Below are positions 15,811 through 26,740 of a stretch of DNA of 33,433 nt, one piece after another. The notes beneath the pieces are model-generated. The model was not told the DNA's origin. It saw only the letters and a list, made by a program, of their open reading frames with translations, and ran no database searches. Source of the stretch: Candidatus Mediterraneibacter intestinigallinarum (GTDB lineage Bacteria > Bacillota > Clostridia > Lachnospirales > Lachnospiraceae); contig DWXI01000107.1 in NCBI GenBank assembly GCA_019119265.1, positions 1-33,433 on the forward strand. The letters run 5' to 3'. A program made the translations under genes and the position numbers. The first letter of the stretch is position 1. Each line of letters opens with the position of its first letter.

Positions 15811-17718
15811 ATGAACTGTCATGAGAGTTTTTTTACAGAAACAGAAAGGTTTGGTATAAATAACATGGATAAATTTGTTGTTAATATTATTCATCGTCCT
15901 GAGATGGTGCCGGAGTATGCCGAGAAGGTGACCGGACATGGAAAAGAAGAGGATATCGGAAGAAAGTCTCTTCTTACAGAGTCTCTCGATATTTTTAAAT
16001 TTCAGCAGGAGACTGCTCATAAGAACGGGCTTAAGACGACGATCCAGATGACGTATGCGTCTCTTTTCAATGAAGAGGCGATACAGATCGCAAAGGATCA
16101 TCATGAGAAATACGGCGACGAGATCGCCCTTTCCCTTTTGGGGCTGCCGTGTACAGAATTTCGTGAGAAATATAAAACAAAGGATTTCTGTATCTGGATG
16201 TTCTCTATGGAAGATAAGAAATCGATCGTGGACGATGTATTTGGAAAATTCTATGATACATTCGGTTTCTATCCGGAGTCAACCGGCTCCTACTATATGG
16301 ACGCAGAGCTGACAAACTATATCAAGGAAAAGTACCCGTCTGTAAAATGTGCCATAGCCACATGCTGGGAAGAGGGCCCCAAGGCATATCATACATGCAA
16401 TAATTCATGGTATACGCTGTTTGACGGCGGTCCGTGGAATCCGTGGATTCCTTCAAAGCAGAATACTCATGCGCCGGCGGCAAACGAGGCGGAGGACAGC
16501 GGAATTGTTGCAATCCCGCATCTTTCCCGCGACCTGCTTGCATGCTATGACGGGAACGGTTCGAATTTCGGCACACATCCGCAGAACGTTCTGCGCGGAA
16601 TGATCTATGATACAAAGACCTGGGAGTATCCGTATCTGTATAATCTTGTCGATCAATACCGCGCTCTTGAAAAATATAACAATGGTTATGCTTATAATAT
16701 GATGTTTGTAGGGCCGGGCTGGCTTAATAAAATGGGCCGATGGGAGGCTCCGTATGAGCTGCTTAAGAAATCCTATGAGGATGGTATGGCATACTATGGA
16801 CAGCTTAAAAAAGAAGGAAAACTTGACGACATGACAATGGCGGAGTTTGCTGATTATTACCGTCAGAAAAAGACTTATACAGAGCCGGAATGCGCACTGT
16901 GGAGAGATATCCTTTATGGCTCCGACAAGCAGATTTTCTGGTATTGCGATCCGTATATGAGAGCCTGTGTCAACATGGATCAGGGCGGTGCGATCGTGGA
17001 TCTGCGTCCGTATGCGGCAAAACTGAAATGGGAAGTAGGAATCGGAACAAAGCATGTACAGGATGCGTCCTATCCGTTCCTGATCCAGGAGAAATACAGA
17101 GCCGGATACTTTACGCATTATGCTGGAGAGGGAACAGTACGCAGCGCGAAACTCACTTATAAGGGAGAGGAAGTTGATCTGTGCCTGTGCCGGACAAAAG
17201 CGCATTTTTCTGAGGAAGAGATAGAAGGCGGAAAGAAAAAGAGAATTCTTACTCTTGATCCGGTGGATATTGAATTCCAGGATTTGACGGTGAAGCTGCA
17301 GACAAGAGTGATCTTTGCAGAGGGAGAGTCCGATATCCGGATTGAGAGAAGAATCCTGGAAATGAGCGATCCGTCTGCAAAAGTGGAGCTCAACGAATAC
17401 ATGGTGGCATGTTACGGTACGACCGAGTATCCGGAGGATATGACGGGAATCACTCTTGCATGTGTAAAAGAGGGAGAAGCGAAGTCCATCAGCTATGAAT
17501 ATAAATGCAGAGAAGAGGAAATGGATGGCGCGGACATTGTCAGCGCTGTGATCCCGGCGATCGAGACAAAAGTATCCATGAGTATGGACAAGAAAGAGTC
17601 AAAAGGCTATGTCCGTGAGGGATATGCATTCTCCCCGATGTTTACGCTGGGATATTCGACAGAAGTTTCTGATAAGGAGGTAGTGTCCACATGGCTCAAG
17701 CTGGAAAAGGCAGATTAA
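15811..17718 (+). CDS. Unrecognised 635-residue protein of the galactan locus, putative carbohydrate-active enzyme
   Basis: I do not recognise the family with confidence. The ATG at 15811 follows AGAGGG and lies ten bases after the GH53 stop; an ATG at 15865 is an alternative. No signal peptide is present, so it is cytoplasmic. Residues about 20-370 look like an alpha/beta barrel: KFVVNIIHRPEM (21-32), GLKTTIQMTYASLF (73-86), AKDHHEKYGDEIALSLLG (94-111), GFYPESTGSYYMDAELTNYI (152-171), CWEEGP (185-190), FDGGPWNPW (204-212), IPHLSRDLL (235-243). This pattern recalls the GH57/polysaccharide deacetylase-like superfamily, but that is only a guess. Residues about 380-635 are beta-rich and charged, like an accessory sandwich domain. 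Position between GH53 and the beta-galactosidases suggests action on galactan fragments. Confidence 0.8.
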   Translation: MNCHESFFTETERFGINNMDKFVVNIIHRPEMVPEYAEKVTGHGKEEDIGRKSLLTESLDIFKFQQETAHKNGLKTTIQMTYASLFNEEAIQIAKDHHEKYGDEIALSLLGLPCTEFREKYKTKDFCIWMFSMEDKKSIVDDVFGKFYDTFGFYPESTGSYYMDAELTNYIKEKYPSVKCAIATCWEEGPKAYHTCNNSWYTLFDGGPWNPWIPSKQNTHAPAANEAEDSGIVAIPHLSRDLLACYDGNGSNFGTHPQNVLRGMIYDTKTWEYPYLYNLVDQYRALEKYNNGYAYNMMFVGPGWLNKMGRWEAPYELLKKSYEDGMAYYGQLKKEGKLDDMTMAEFADYYRQKKTYTEPECALWRDILYGSDKQIFWYCDPYMRACVNMDQGGAIVDLRPYAAKLKWEVGIGTKHVQDASYPFLIQEKYRAGYFTHYAGEGTVRSAKLTYKGEEVDLCLCRTKAHFSEEEIEGGKKKRILTLDPVDIEFQDLTVKLQTRVIFAEGESDIRIERRILEMSDPSAKVELNEYMVACYGTTEYPEDMTGITLACVKEGEAKSISYEYKCREEEMDGADIVSAVIPAIETKVSMSMDKKESKGYVREGYAFSPMFTLGYSTEVSDKEVVSTWLKLEKAD

Positions 17719-17906
17719 ATTACCGCTGTCCGATGTGTTTTATGAGAGATCTTGACATTGATATGTTCTATGATAAGGACAAAGATGAATATTACTGCAT
17801 CCGCTGCCAGTATGTCGGCAATGAGGAGGATGTACTCAAAAGAAATGAAGTCGTGCGCATGAAATACGGTGCGATGATGAAGCGGTATAAGATGGAAGAT
17901 TTTTAA
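17691..17906 (+). CDS. Small zinc-ribbon protein
   Basis: A 71-residue protein with two CxxC pairs, YRCPMC (Cys13, Cys16) and YCIRC (Cys36, Cys39), spaced as in a one-zinc ribbon, followed by a basic/Met-rich tail (RMKYGAMMKRYKMEDF). I take it as real because a perfect AAGGAGG lies just before the ATG, inside the end of the previous gene. The start overlaps that gene by 28 bases in another frame, which implies translational coupling. The function is unknown; zinc ribbons of this size bind nucleic acid or proteins. A hairpin terminator follows. Confidence 0.8.
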   Translation: MAQAGKGRLNYRCPMCFMRDLDIDMFYDKDKDEYYCIRCQYVGNEEDVLKRNEVVRMKYGAMMKRYKMEDF

Positions 17907-17931
17907 AACTAAATTTTTGACATAAAAAGTG

Positions 17932-17965
17932 TGTTCCGGGTATTTCTGATAAAATGCCCGGAACA
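17932..17965. terminator. Bidirectional terminator
   Basis: TGTTCCGGG (17932-17940) pairs with CCCGGAACA (17957-17965) and the stem continues inward (TATTT with AAATG) to about 14 pairs, loop CTGATA. Plus-strand tail TATTTTT; minus-strand tail after the stem contains CTTTTTATG. It serves the galactan operon and the convergent AraC-type gene. Confidence 0.85.
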
Positions 17966-17995
17966 TATTTTTGTTGTTCTTAGGTTCTGGAAAAT

Positions 17996-18802
17996 TCAGT
18001 TCATCCGACGGAATTCCAGCGGTGTGGTTCCGACTGCTTTTTTGAATACGGCGATAAAATGACTGGAATCGGTAAAGCCTGTGCGGCGGGCGACGTCCTG
18101 TATTTCCAGATGCGGATTGATAATCAGGAGCTCTTTTGCCTTGCTTATGCGGTACGCAGTCAGATACTCGTAGACGGAGCAGTTTAGATAGCGATGGAAC
18201 AGGCGTGTCAGATACTGAGGCGTGATAAATACCTTTCTGCCCAGATCTGGCACAGTCAGCGGAAGAGAAAAGTTCCTTTCAATTTCTTTTATTACGGGAA
18301 GAACATAATTTTTATAAAGCGGTGCATCGGCACGGTTGGCCGTGTGGGTAGTGTCTGCAATATTTACCAGAACGGCATAACAGTTGACTGAGAGCCGTTT
18401 TCCGTCAACCGGGTGGGTGCTGTACATTGCGATGCTGTCATCAATCAGACGGGCTATCTGTACGCCCTGCACGGCGCCTACTGGAATAACCTGACGGTTC
18501 CTCATGATCTGCGGGATGCTTCGTTCGGCTGTTCCGGTAAAAGTGGCGAATTTTACAGACCAGATATTGTCGGACTTATTGTAAGAATGACGGATGAACG
18601 GTGCGATCAGCAGTCCTTCATCTTTGTGCAGTGTATATGTGCCGGAAGCTGTCTCTACTTTTCCGGCACCCTGCTCAGTCTGAAGGTAATGATAGAAAGG
18701 ATATCCGCCGAGACGTGTGACGGGATCCTGCTCCCAGTTCTTTCCGAGAGATTCAAATGTGAATGGTTCAGTTACGGGAACGCTGCGGAATACTACATTC
18801 AT
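17996..18802 (-). CDS. AraC family transcriptional regulator
   Basis: A 268-residue regulator with an N-terminal cupin-like sugar-sensing part (GKVETASGTYTLHKDEGLLI..IRHSY, about 50-90) and a C-terminal double helix-turn-helix: LTVPDLGRKVFITPQYLTRL and then IQDVARRTGFTDSSHFIAVF before the conserved GTTPLEFRR end. AGGAGG lies six bases before the ATG on the minus strand. It is divergent from the GH2 beta-galactosidase, and the two promoters share bases, so it most likely controls the GH2-GH42 pair. AraC proteins of this type usually activate in the presence of the sugar; the ligand is not readable. Confidence 0.93.
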   Translation of the reverse strand: MNVVFRSVPVTEPFTFESLGKNWEQDPVTRLGGYPFYHYLQTEQGAGKVETASGTYTLHKDEGLLIAPFIRHSYNKSDNIWSVKFATFTGTAERSIPQIMRNRQVIPVGAVQGVQIARLIDDSIAMYSTHPVDGKRLSVNCYAVLVNIADTTHTANRADAPLYKNYVLPVIKEIERNFSLPLTVPDLGRKVFITPQYLTRLFHRYLNCSVYEYLTAYRISKAKELLIINPHLEIQDVARRTGFTDSSHFIAVFKKAVGTTPLEFRRMN

Positions 18803-18841
18803 AGAGATCCTCCTATGTGAAAGTGTTTCAAAATCTTATAT

Positions 18842-18870
18842 TTTATAGTTTAACATATCATACACCTGAA
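18842..18870 (-). promoter_or_regulatory. Promoter of the AraC-type gene
   Basis: On the minus strand TTCAGG (18870-18865) and TATAAA (18847-18842) are 17 bases apart, about 40 bases before the ATG. Confidence 0.5.
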
Positions 18871-18883
18871 CGTCCAGGAACAC

Positions 18884-18889
18884 TATAAT
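18884..18889 (+). promoter_or_regulatory. -10 box of the GH2 beta-galactosidase gene
   Basis: A perfect TATAAT lies about 73 bases before the GH2 start codon. The -35 position (18861-18866, TACACC) does not match consensus and touches the -35 box of the divergent AraC-type gene. A strong -10 with a poor -35 is usual for activator-dependent promoters. Confidence 0.55.
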
Positions 18890-18904
18890 AAAGGCGTATG
18901 GTAA

Positions 18905-22021
<3,117 letters not shown>

Positions 22022-22058
22022 TACATAAAAATAAAACGGTAAGAAAAGGAGAAGAATT

Positions 22059-24110
22059 ATGTTAGGAGGACATTTACTCCACGGCGGAGATTATAATCCG
22101 GAACAGTGGCTGGACTGCCCGGAAGTTTTAGAAGAAGATATCAGACTTATGAAAGAGGCGGGCGTCAACTGTGTGACGCTGGGGGTATTCTCATGGGCAG
22201 TGCTTGAGCCGGAAGAAGGGATATATGATTTCGGCTGGCTGGAAGAAATCATCGATAATCTGGCTCGAGCGGATATTCAGGTAATTCTAGCGACACCGTC
22301 AGGAGCCATGCCCCACTGGCTGACGCAGAAATATCCTGAGGTAATGCAGGTGCGAGCCGACGGACAGAGAAACCTGCCGGGAAAACGGCATAATTTCTGT
22401 TATACTTCACCGGTGATGAGAGAGAAGATTACGGCGCTTGACGAAGCCCTTTCGGAAAGATTTGGCAGAAAGGATAATGTGATTTTATGGCATCTGTCCA
22501 ATGAACTGGCAGGAAATTTCAGTGATGGGGCATGCCACTGCGATTTATGTCAGAGAGCATTCAGAGAGTGGCTGAAAGAAAAATACGGCACGCTGGAGGA
22601 ATTGAACCATGCGTGGTGGGGCCGCTTCTGGAGCCATGTATATACAGACTGGGAGCAGATCCACAGCCCCGCGCCTCACGGAGAGACAACGGTGACCGGG
22701 CTGGAGCTTGACTGGCGCAGATTTGTTACGGATCAGATCAGTGACTTCTGCGGCATGGAGAGGCGCGCTGTGGCTAAATATTCAGAACTTCCCGTCACGA
22801 CAAATTTTATGGATACGTTCAAGAACATTGATTACAACAGGCTGCAGAAAGAGCTGGATATTATATCTTGGGATAACTATCCGTGCTGGCATAAGGAGAA
22901 AGACGAAGTTCCCGTGGCGGTTCGGGCGTCGTTTAGCCACAGTATGATGCGCACGATGAAGAAGAAGCCGTTCCTCCTTATGGAGAGTGCTCCGTCTGTT
23001 GTTAACTGGCGGAACAACAATCCGGTGAAACGTCCGGGGATGCATATGCTTTCTTCCATGCAGGCGGTTGCCCACGGTTCGGATTCCGTGCAGTACTTTC
23101 AGTGGAGAAAAGGCCGCGGCTCCTATGAAAAATTCCATGGAGCAGTACTGGATCATAAGAACGGAAGTGATACACGTACATTCCGCGAGGTATCCGAGGT
23201 AGGAAAACGCCTGCCGAGACTGGATCAGATGCTTGACAGAACAGTAAACTGTCCGAAGGCGGCTATACTTTTTGACTGGACAAACTGGTGGGCAGTTGAA
23301 GACATTACAGGGCCGAGGCTGGATCTGGATTATCCGGCATGTGTCCTTGCCCATTATCGTGTATTCTGGGAAAAAGGCATTGAGGCGGATATCGTAGATA
23401 TGGATGCGGATCTGAGCAGTTATCAGCTCGTGTCTGCTCCACTGAATTACATGTATAAAAAAGGATGGGATAAAAAAATAAGAAAATTCGTCGAGAGCGG
23501 GGGAGTATTTGTAACTACATATTTCAGTGGTATGGCAGATGAGACAGACCTGTGTTTTACGGGGCATCATCCGTTGGAGGAGGTTCTGGGGATCATCCAG
23601 GAGGAAATTGACGCTCCGTCCAAAGAGTTTGAGAATTTGTTCGTATATGCGGGAAAAGAGTATACGGCGCAACGGATGTGCGAGATCAATCGCGCAAAGG
23701 AAGGCACCGAGGTGCTCTCTGTTTACGAAAGAGATTTTTATGCGGGCTGTCCGGTTGTAACGCGCAATCAATTTGGAAAAGGCGAAGCGTATTATCTGGC
23801 AGCAGAGTCTGATCTTGCATTCCTGCGGGCATTTTACGGTGATGTGTTTGAGCGGACCGGACTGAAAAATGCGCTTGACACAGAGCTGCCCTATGGCGTG
23901 ACAGTAACGGAGCGGACCTGCGCTGATCAGGCTCCGGCAGATGGGGATGCGGAGACGAAAAAACACAAGGGTGTTGTGTTCGTGATGAATTTTAAGAATG
24001 ATCCGGTCTGCGTGGAATGTGCCGGAGAGTGGACGGACGCTGAGACCGGTGAGGTATGCCGGGATAGAATAGAAATGAAAGCGTTCGGCAGCAGAGTGTT
24101 TGTAAGCTGA
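22059..24110 (+). CDS. GH42 beta-galactosidase (GanA type)
   Basis: A 683-residue GH42 enzyme; GanA of B. subtilis, in the gan operon, releases galactose from galacto-oligosaccharides. The N-terminus GGDYNPEQWLDC and VTLGVFSWAVLEPEEG are family hallmarks. The acid/base is Glu149 in LWHLSNELAGN, the nucleophile Glu309 in LLMESAPSVVNW. Cys114, Cys159, Cys161 and Cys164 (CHCDLC) match the zinc-binding cluster of GH42 trimers. A trimerisation-type domain follows (about 390-600, FDWTNWWAVE) and then a short beta domain. The ribosome binding site is AAAAGGAG. No signal peptide, so the enzyme is cytoplasmic. Having both GH2 and GH42 suggests different linkages or chain lengths are handled. Confidence 0.96.
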   Translation: MLGGHLLHGGDYNPEQWLDCPEVLEEDIRLMKEAGVNCVTLGVFSWAVLEPEEGIYDFGWLEEIIDNLARADIQVILATPSGAMPHWLTQKYPEVMQVRADGQRNLPGKRHNFCYTSPVMREKITALDEALSERFGRKDNVILWHLSNELAGNFSDGACHCDLCQRAFREWLKEKYGTLEELNHAWWGRFWSHVYTDWEQIHSPAPHGETTVTGLELDWRRFVTDQISDFCGMERRAVAKYSELPVTTNFMDTFKNIDYNRLQKELDIISWDNYPCWHKEKDEVPVAVRASFSHSMMRTMKKKPFLLMESAPSVVNWRNNNPVKRPGMHMLSSMQAVAHGSDSVQYFQWRKGRGSYEKFHGAVLDHKNGSDTRTFREVSEVGKRLPRLDQMLDRTVNCPKAAILFDWTNWWAVEDITGPRLDLDYPACVLAHYRVFWEKGIEADIVDMDADLSSYQLVSAPLNYMYKKGWDKKIRKFVESGGVFVTTYFSGMADETDLCFTGHHPLEEVLGIIQEEIDAPSKEFENLFVYAGKEYTAQRMCEINRAKEGTEVLSVYERDFYAGCPVVTRNQFGKGEAYYLAAESDLAFLRAFYGDVFERTGLKNALDTELPYGVTVTERTCADQAPADGDAETKKHKGVVFVMNFKNDPVCVECAGEWTDAETGEVCRDRIEMKAFGSRVFVS

Positions 24111-24116
24111 GGAGGA

Positions 24117-24130
24117 CCGGCGTATGCCGG
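24117..24130 (+). other. Small hairpin after GH42
   Basis: CCGGC, loop GTAT, GCCGG, six bases after the GH42 stop codon, without a U tract; probably part of the 3' end. Confidence 0.4.
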
Positions 24131-24148
24131 GATAGAAAAATGCTGATG

Positions 24149-24184
24149 AAAGCCGATTATCCGGGAATGGATGGTCGGCTTTTG
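24149..24184 (+). terminator. Terminator of the beta-galactosidase operon
   Basis: AAAGCCGATTATCC (24149-24162) pairs over 14 positions, with wobbles, with GGATGGTCGGCTTT (24169-24182) around loop GGGAAT. The tail is TTTTG. Confidence 0.8.
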
Positions 24185-24236
24185 TGTATTTTACAACATT
24201 ATTTAGTTCGAAAAAATGTAAAAAATAGCGTTAATG

Positions 24237-24265
24237 TTGACTTAAATGTCGCCGGATACTAAGAT
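24237..24265 (+). promoter_or_regulatory. Promoter of the ATPase/tRNA-editing gene pair
   Basis: TTGACT (24237-24242) and TAAGAT (24260-24265) are 17 bases apart, about 60 bases before the ATPase start codon. Confidence 0.5.
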
Positions 24266-24325
24266 ATGTTCAGTAGATGCACGAATTTTGAGTGAAGACT
24301 TTACATATAGGAAGGAGACATCACT

Positions 24326-26029
24326 ATGCAGTCATCAACAGAACTTAGAAGCCTGTTAAACCGGATCGACCATCGGGGGTATCCGGCTTATAAAGATACA
24401 AGGGGAGCCTACCAGTTCCCTGGATATATATTGTCCATCGACCATGTGCAGGGAGATCCCTTCGCCTCACCCTCAAAGGTGAGCGTCCGCGTGGCCGGGC
24501 GCACGGCCGGATTCCCGCGGGAGCTTTATGGGGGAGACTATCAGAGAATTGCGCTGCAGGATGAGCTGACGAGGCAGTTCGGCAGACGGGCTGAGCAGTT
24601 TGCATTTAAGGCGAAAGGCTCGGGAAAGAGCGGTCTGATATCTGTGAGCCGCTGCTCTCAGGAGGTGTTGGAGCGCACAGCGTGCCGTATTGATCCGAAG
24701 AGCGGAGATATTGTGCTGCGCATGGAGATCGGATTTCCGGCGAACGGAAGGACGATCAATGCAAGAGAGCTGGAGAAGATCCTCTTTGACTTTGTGCCGG
24801 AGTGTGTCAAATACGCGCTGTTCTATAAAAATATGGATGCAAAACGACTGAGGACGATCGTTGATCTTGCAGAAGACCAGCACTATATCCGCGAGATGCT
24901 TCCGCAGATGGGACTCTGCGCCTTCGTGGCGAACGGGAGTGTGCTGCCCAGAGAGTCGGGAATCTCACCGCGGCCGATGAAGGGCGGAGTGAGGTTCCAG
25001 TCACCGAAAGAGCTGGAAGTGACGATGGAGCTTCCGCACAAAGGAAAGATCACCGGTATGGGCATCCGCAAGGGAATCACACTGATCGTGGGTGGAGGCT
25101 ACCACGGCAAATCCACTCTGCTAAAGGCGCTGGAACTGGGAGTATACGACCATATCGCAGGAGACGGCAGAGAGTATGTCATCACGGACAACACTGCTGT
25201 TAAGCTGCGTGCTGAGGATGGCAGGAGTATTCAGAAAACGGATATCTCTATGTTTATCAATGATCTTCCGAATGGAAAGGACACTGTAGGATTCTGTACT
25301 GAGGATGCCAGCGGCAGCACCTCACAGGCCGCAAATGTAGTAGAGAGTATTGAGGCAGGAACCTCTCTCCTTCTGATCGACGAGGATACGAGCGCGACCA
25401 ATTTTATGATCCGGGATGAACTGATGCAGAGAGTCATCCACCGTGATATGGAGCCTATCACGCCGTTTATCGAGCGGATACGGGAACTGTATGACGATTA
25501 CGGCATTTCCACTGTGATTGTTGCGGGGAGTTCGGGGGCTTATTTCCATGTTGCGGACACAATTATCCAGATGGATCGTTATGTGCCGAAGGATATCACC
25601 GCTTATGCGAAAAAAGAGGCAAAGGCTTATCCGGCGGTCAGCGGTCCTGAGGCGCCGGCGGAGCAACCGGATTTCCACCGTTGCCCGAGAACGGCGAAAG
25701 GATTTCGGGAGAATGACAGGATCAAGATGAAAACTATGGGGCGTGAGTCAGTCATGATCAATAAAGAAAGCATTGATCTGCGCTATGTGGAGCAGATTAC
25801 AGACAGTGAGCAGGTGACGGCGCTCGGATACTGCATGAGATATGCCCAGAAGAATATTATGGATGGAAAGAAAGATCTCAGACAGATTGTGGACGAGCTG
25901 GAGCGTGTTATAGAAAAGGGTACGTTGGCGGCGCTGTGCGAGAGCAGTTCGAGTATCTCGTGTATGGCTATGCCGAGACGGCAGGAAATCTTCGCATGTT
26001 TTGACCGTTACCGGAGTTTGAAGATGTAG
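24326..26029 (+). CDS. ABC-class ATPase domain protein (PF09818 type)
   Basis: A 567-residue soluble ATPase of the 'predicted ATPase of the ABC class' family. The N-terminal part (1-240) has the family stretches RGAYQFPGYILSIDHVQGDPFASPS and SPRPMKGGVRFQSP. The core has a Walker A GGGYHGKST (256-264) and a Walker B LLLIDEDTSATNFM with Asp352 and Glu353, and lacks membrane segments. A C-terminal part contains ESIDLRYVEQITDSEQVTALGYCM. The bacterial function is unknown to me; a trypanosome relative, MRB1590, binds RNA in mitochondrial RNA editing. It is 20 bases from the prolyl-tRNA editing gene and probably co-transcribed. A GGAAGGAG precedes the ATG. Confidence 0.9.
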   Translation: MQSSTELRSLLNRIDHRGYPAYKDTRGAYQFPGYILSIDHVQGDPFASPSKVSVRVAGRTAGFPRELYGGDYQRIALQDELTRQFGRRAEQFAFKAKGSGKSGLISVSRCSQEVLERTACRIDPKSGDIVLRMEIGFPANGRTINARELEKILFDFVPECVKYALFYKNMDAKRLRTIVDLAEDQHYIREMLPQMGLCAFVANGSVLPRESGISPRPMKGGVRFQSPKELEVTMELPHKGKITGMGIRKGITLIVGGGYHGKSTLLKALELGVYDHIAGDGREYVITDNTAVKLRAEDGRSIQKTDISMFINDLPNGKDTVGFCTEDASGSTSQAANVVESIEAGTSLLLIDEDTSATNFMIRDELMQRVIHRDMEPITPFIERIRELYDDYGISTVIVAGSSGAYFHVADTIIQMDRYVPKDITAYAKKEAKAYPAVSGPEAPAEQPDFHRCPRTAKGFRENDRIKMKTMGRESVMINKESIDLRYVEQITDSEQVTALGYCMRYAQKNIMDGKKDLRQIVDELERVIEKGTLAALCESSSSISCMAMPRRQEIFACFDRYRSLKM

Positions 26030-26049
26030 GACAGTAAAGGAGAGACAAA

Positions 26050-26601
26050 ATGCATTTATCTGACGGAAGGCCGGAGAATACAGAAGGCAGGCTTGAGAAG
26101 GAAATAAGGACATATGATCTTCTTGATTCTCTCGGCGTTGAATATAAAAGAGTTGATCATGAGGCGGCGATGACCATGGAAGCATGCGAGGAGATTGACA
26201 GAACACTGAGTGAAGGGGTGGAGAAAGGCGTTGCCATCTGTAAGAATCTGTTTCTGTGCAACCGCCAGGAAACAGAGTTCTATTTACTGCTTATTCCGGG
26301 AGACAAACCTTTTAAGACGAAATACCTGTCCGCCCAGATCGGTTCCTCAAGGCTGTCTTTTGCAAAGCCTGAATATATGGAACAGTATCTGGATATCACG
26401 CCGGGGTCGGTGAGCGTAATGGGCCTGATGAATGACAAGGAGAAAAAGGTGCGTCTTCTGATCGACAAGGACGTCCTGAAAGATGAGTATTTTGCATGCC
26501 ATCCATGCATCAATACTTCAAGCCTTAGATTTAAGACGTCAGATCTTGTGGAAAAAGTGATTCCGGCCATGGAGCACGAGCCGGCTATAGTCTGCCTGTA
26601 A
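26050..26601 (+). CDS. ProX-type prolyl-tRNA editing protein
   Basis: A 183-residue YbaK/ProX-domain protein. This family hydrolyses mischarged tRNA such as Ala-tRNA(Pro), in trans to ProRS. Evidence is the N-terminal LDSLGVEYKRVDHEAAMTM, the C-terminal half ICKNLFLCNRQ..FYLLLIPGDK, the SAQIGSSRLSFA and MGLMNDKEKKV segments and the substrate-binding loop ACHPCINTSSLRF, all characteristic of the ProX/PrdX group. The ribosome binding site is AAAGGAG. It is second in an operon with the ABC-class ATPase. The editing specificity is inferred from the family; a role other than proline tRNA is possible. Confidence 0.9.
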   Translation: MHLSDGRPENTEGRLEKEIRTYDLLDSLGVEYKRVDHEAAMTMEACEEIDRTLSEGVEKGVAICKNLFLCNRQETEFYLLLIPGDKPFKTKYLSAQIGSSRLSFAKPEYMEQYLDITPGSVSVMGLMNDKEKKVRLLIDKDVLKDEYFACHPCINTSSLRFKTSDLVEKVIPAMEHEPAIVCL

Positions 26602-26609
26602 AGGCAGAC
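26590..26609 (+). other. Hairpin across the stop codon of the tRNA-editing gene
   Basis: GTCTGCCT (26590-26597), loop GTAA, AGGCAGAC (26602-26609): a perfect eight-base stem whose loop contains the TAA stop. No U tract follows. A second hairpin (AGGGC at 26636, GCCCT at 26647) lies just downstream, also without a U tract. Confidence 0.5.
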
Positions 26610-26644
26610 ACATGAGCGTGAGGAAGCAAGCCGGAAGGGCTGCC

Positions 26645-26674
26645 TTGCCCTGAACGGCCGGATTCTGTTATAAT
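26645..26674 (+). promoter_or_regulatory. Promoter of the membrane protein/sbcDC operon
   Basis: TTGCCC (26645-26650) and a perfect TATAAT (26669-26674) are 18 bases apart, with an extended -10 TG one base before it. The predicted start near 26681 is 60 bases before the ATG at 26741. Confidence 0.65.
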
Positions 26675-26740
26675 AGACTTGGTAAGCAATGGGGCTGCGT
26701 TTATGAGCGGCCGGTATTTGGCACAAAAGAGGAGAAATAT

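Noticed and set aside
16453-17205. Minus-strand open frame of 250 codons opposite the unknown 635-residue gene
   Set aside because: Shadow of codon usage; the plus frame is longer, is preceded by a ribosome binding site and fits operon spacing.
22782-23966. Minus-strand open frame of 394 codons opposite the GH42 gene
   Set aside because: It is a shadow of the GH42 coding frame; its translation is rich in Cys/Arg/His/Ile with no motif, and it has no supported start.
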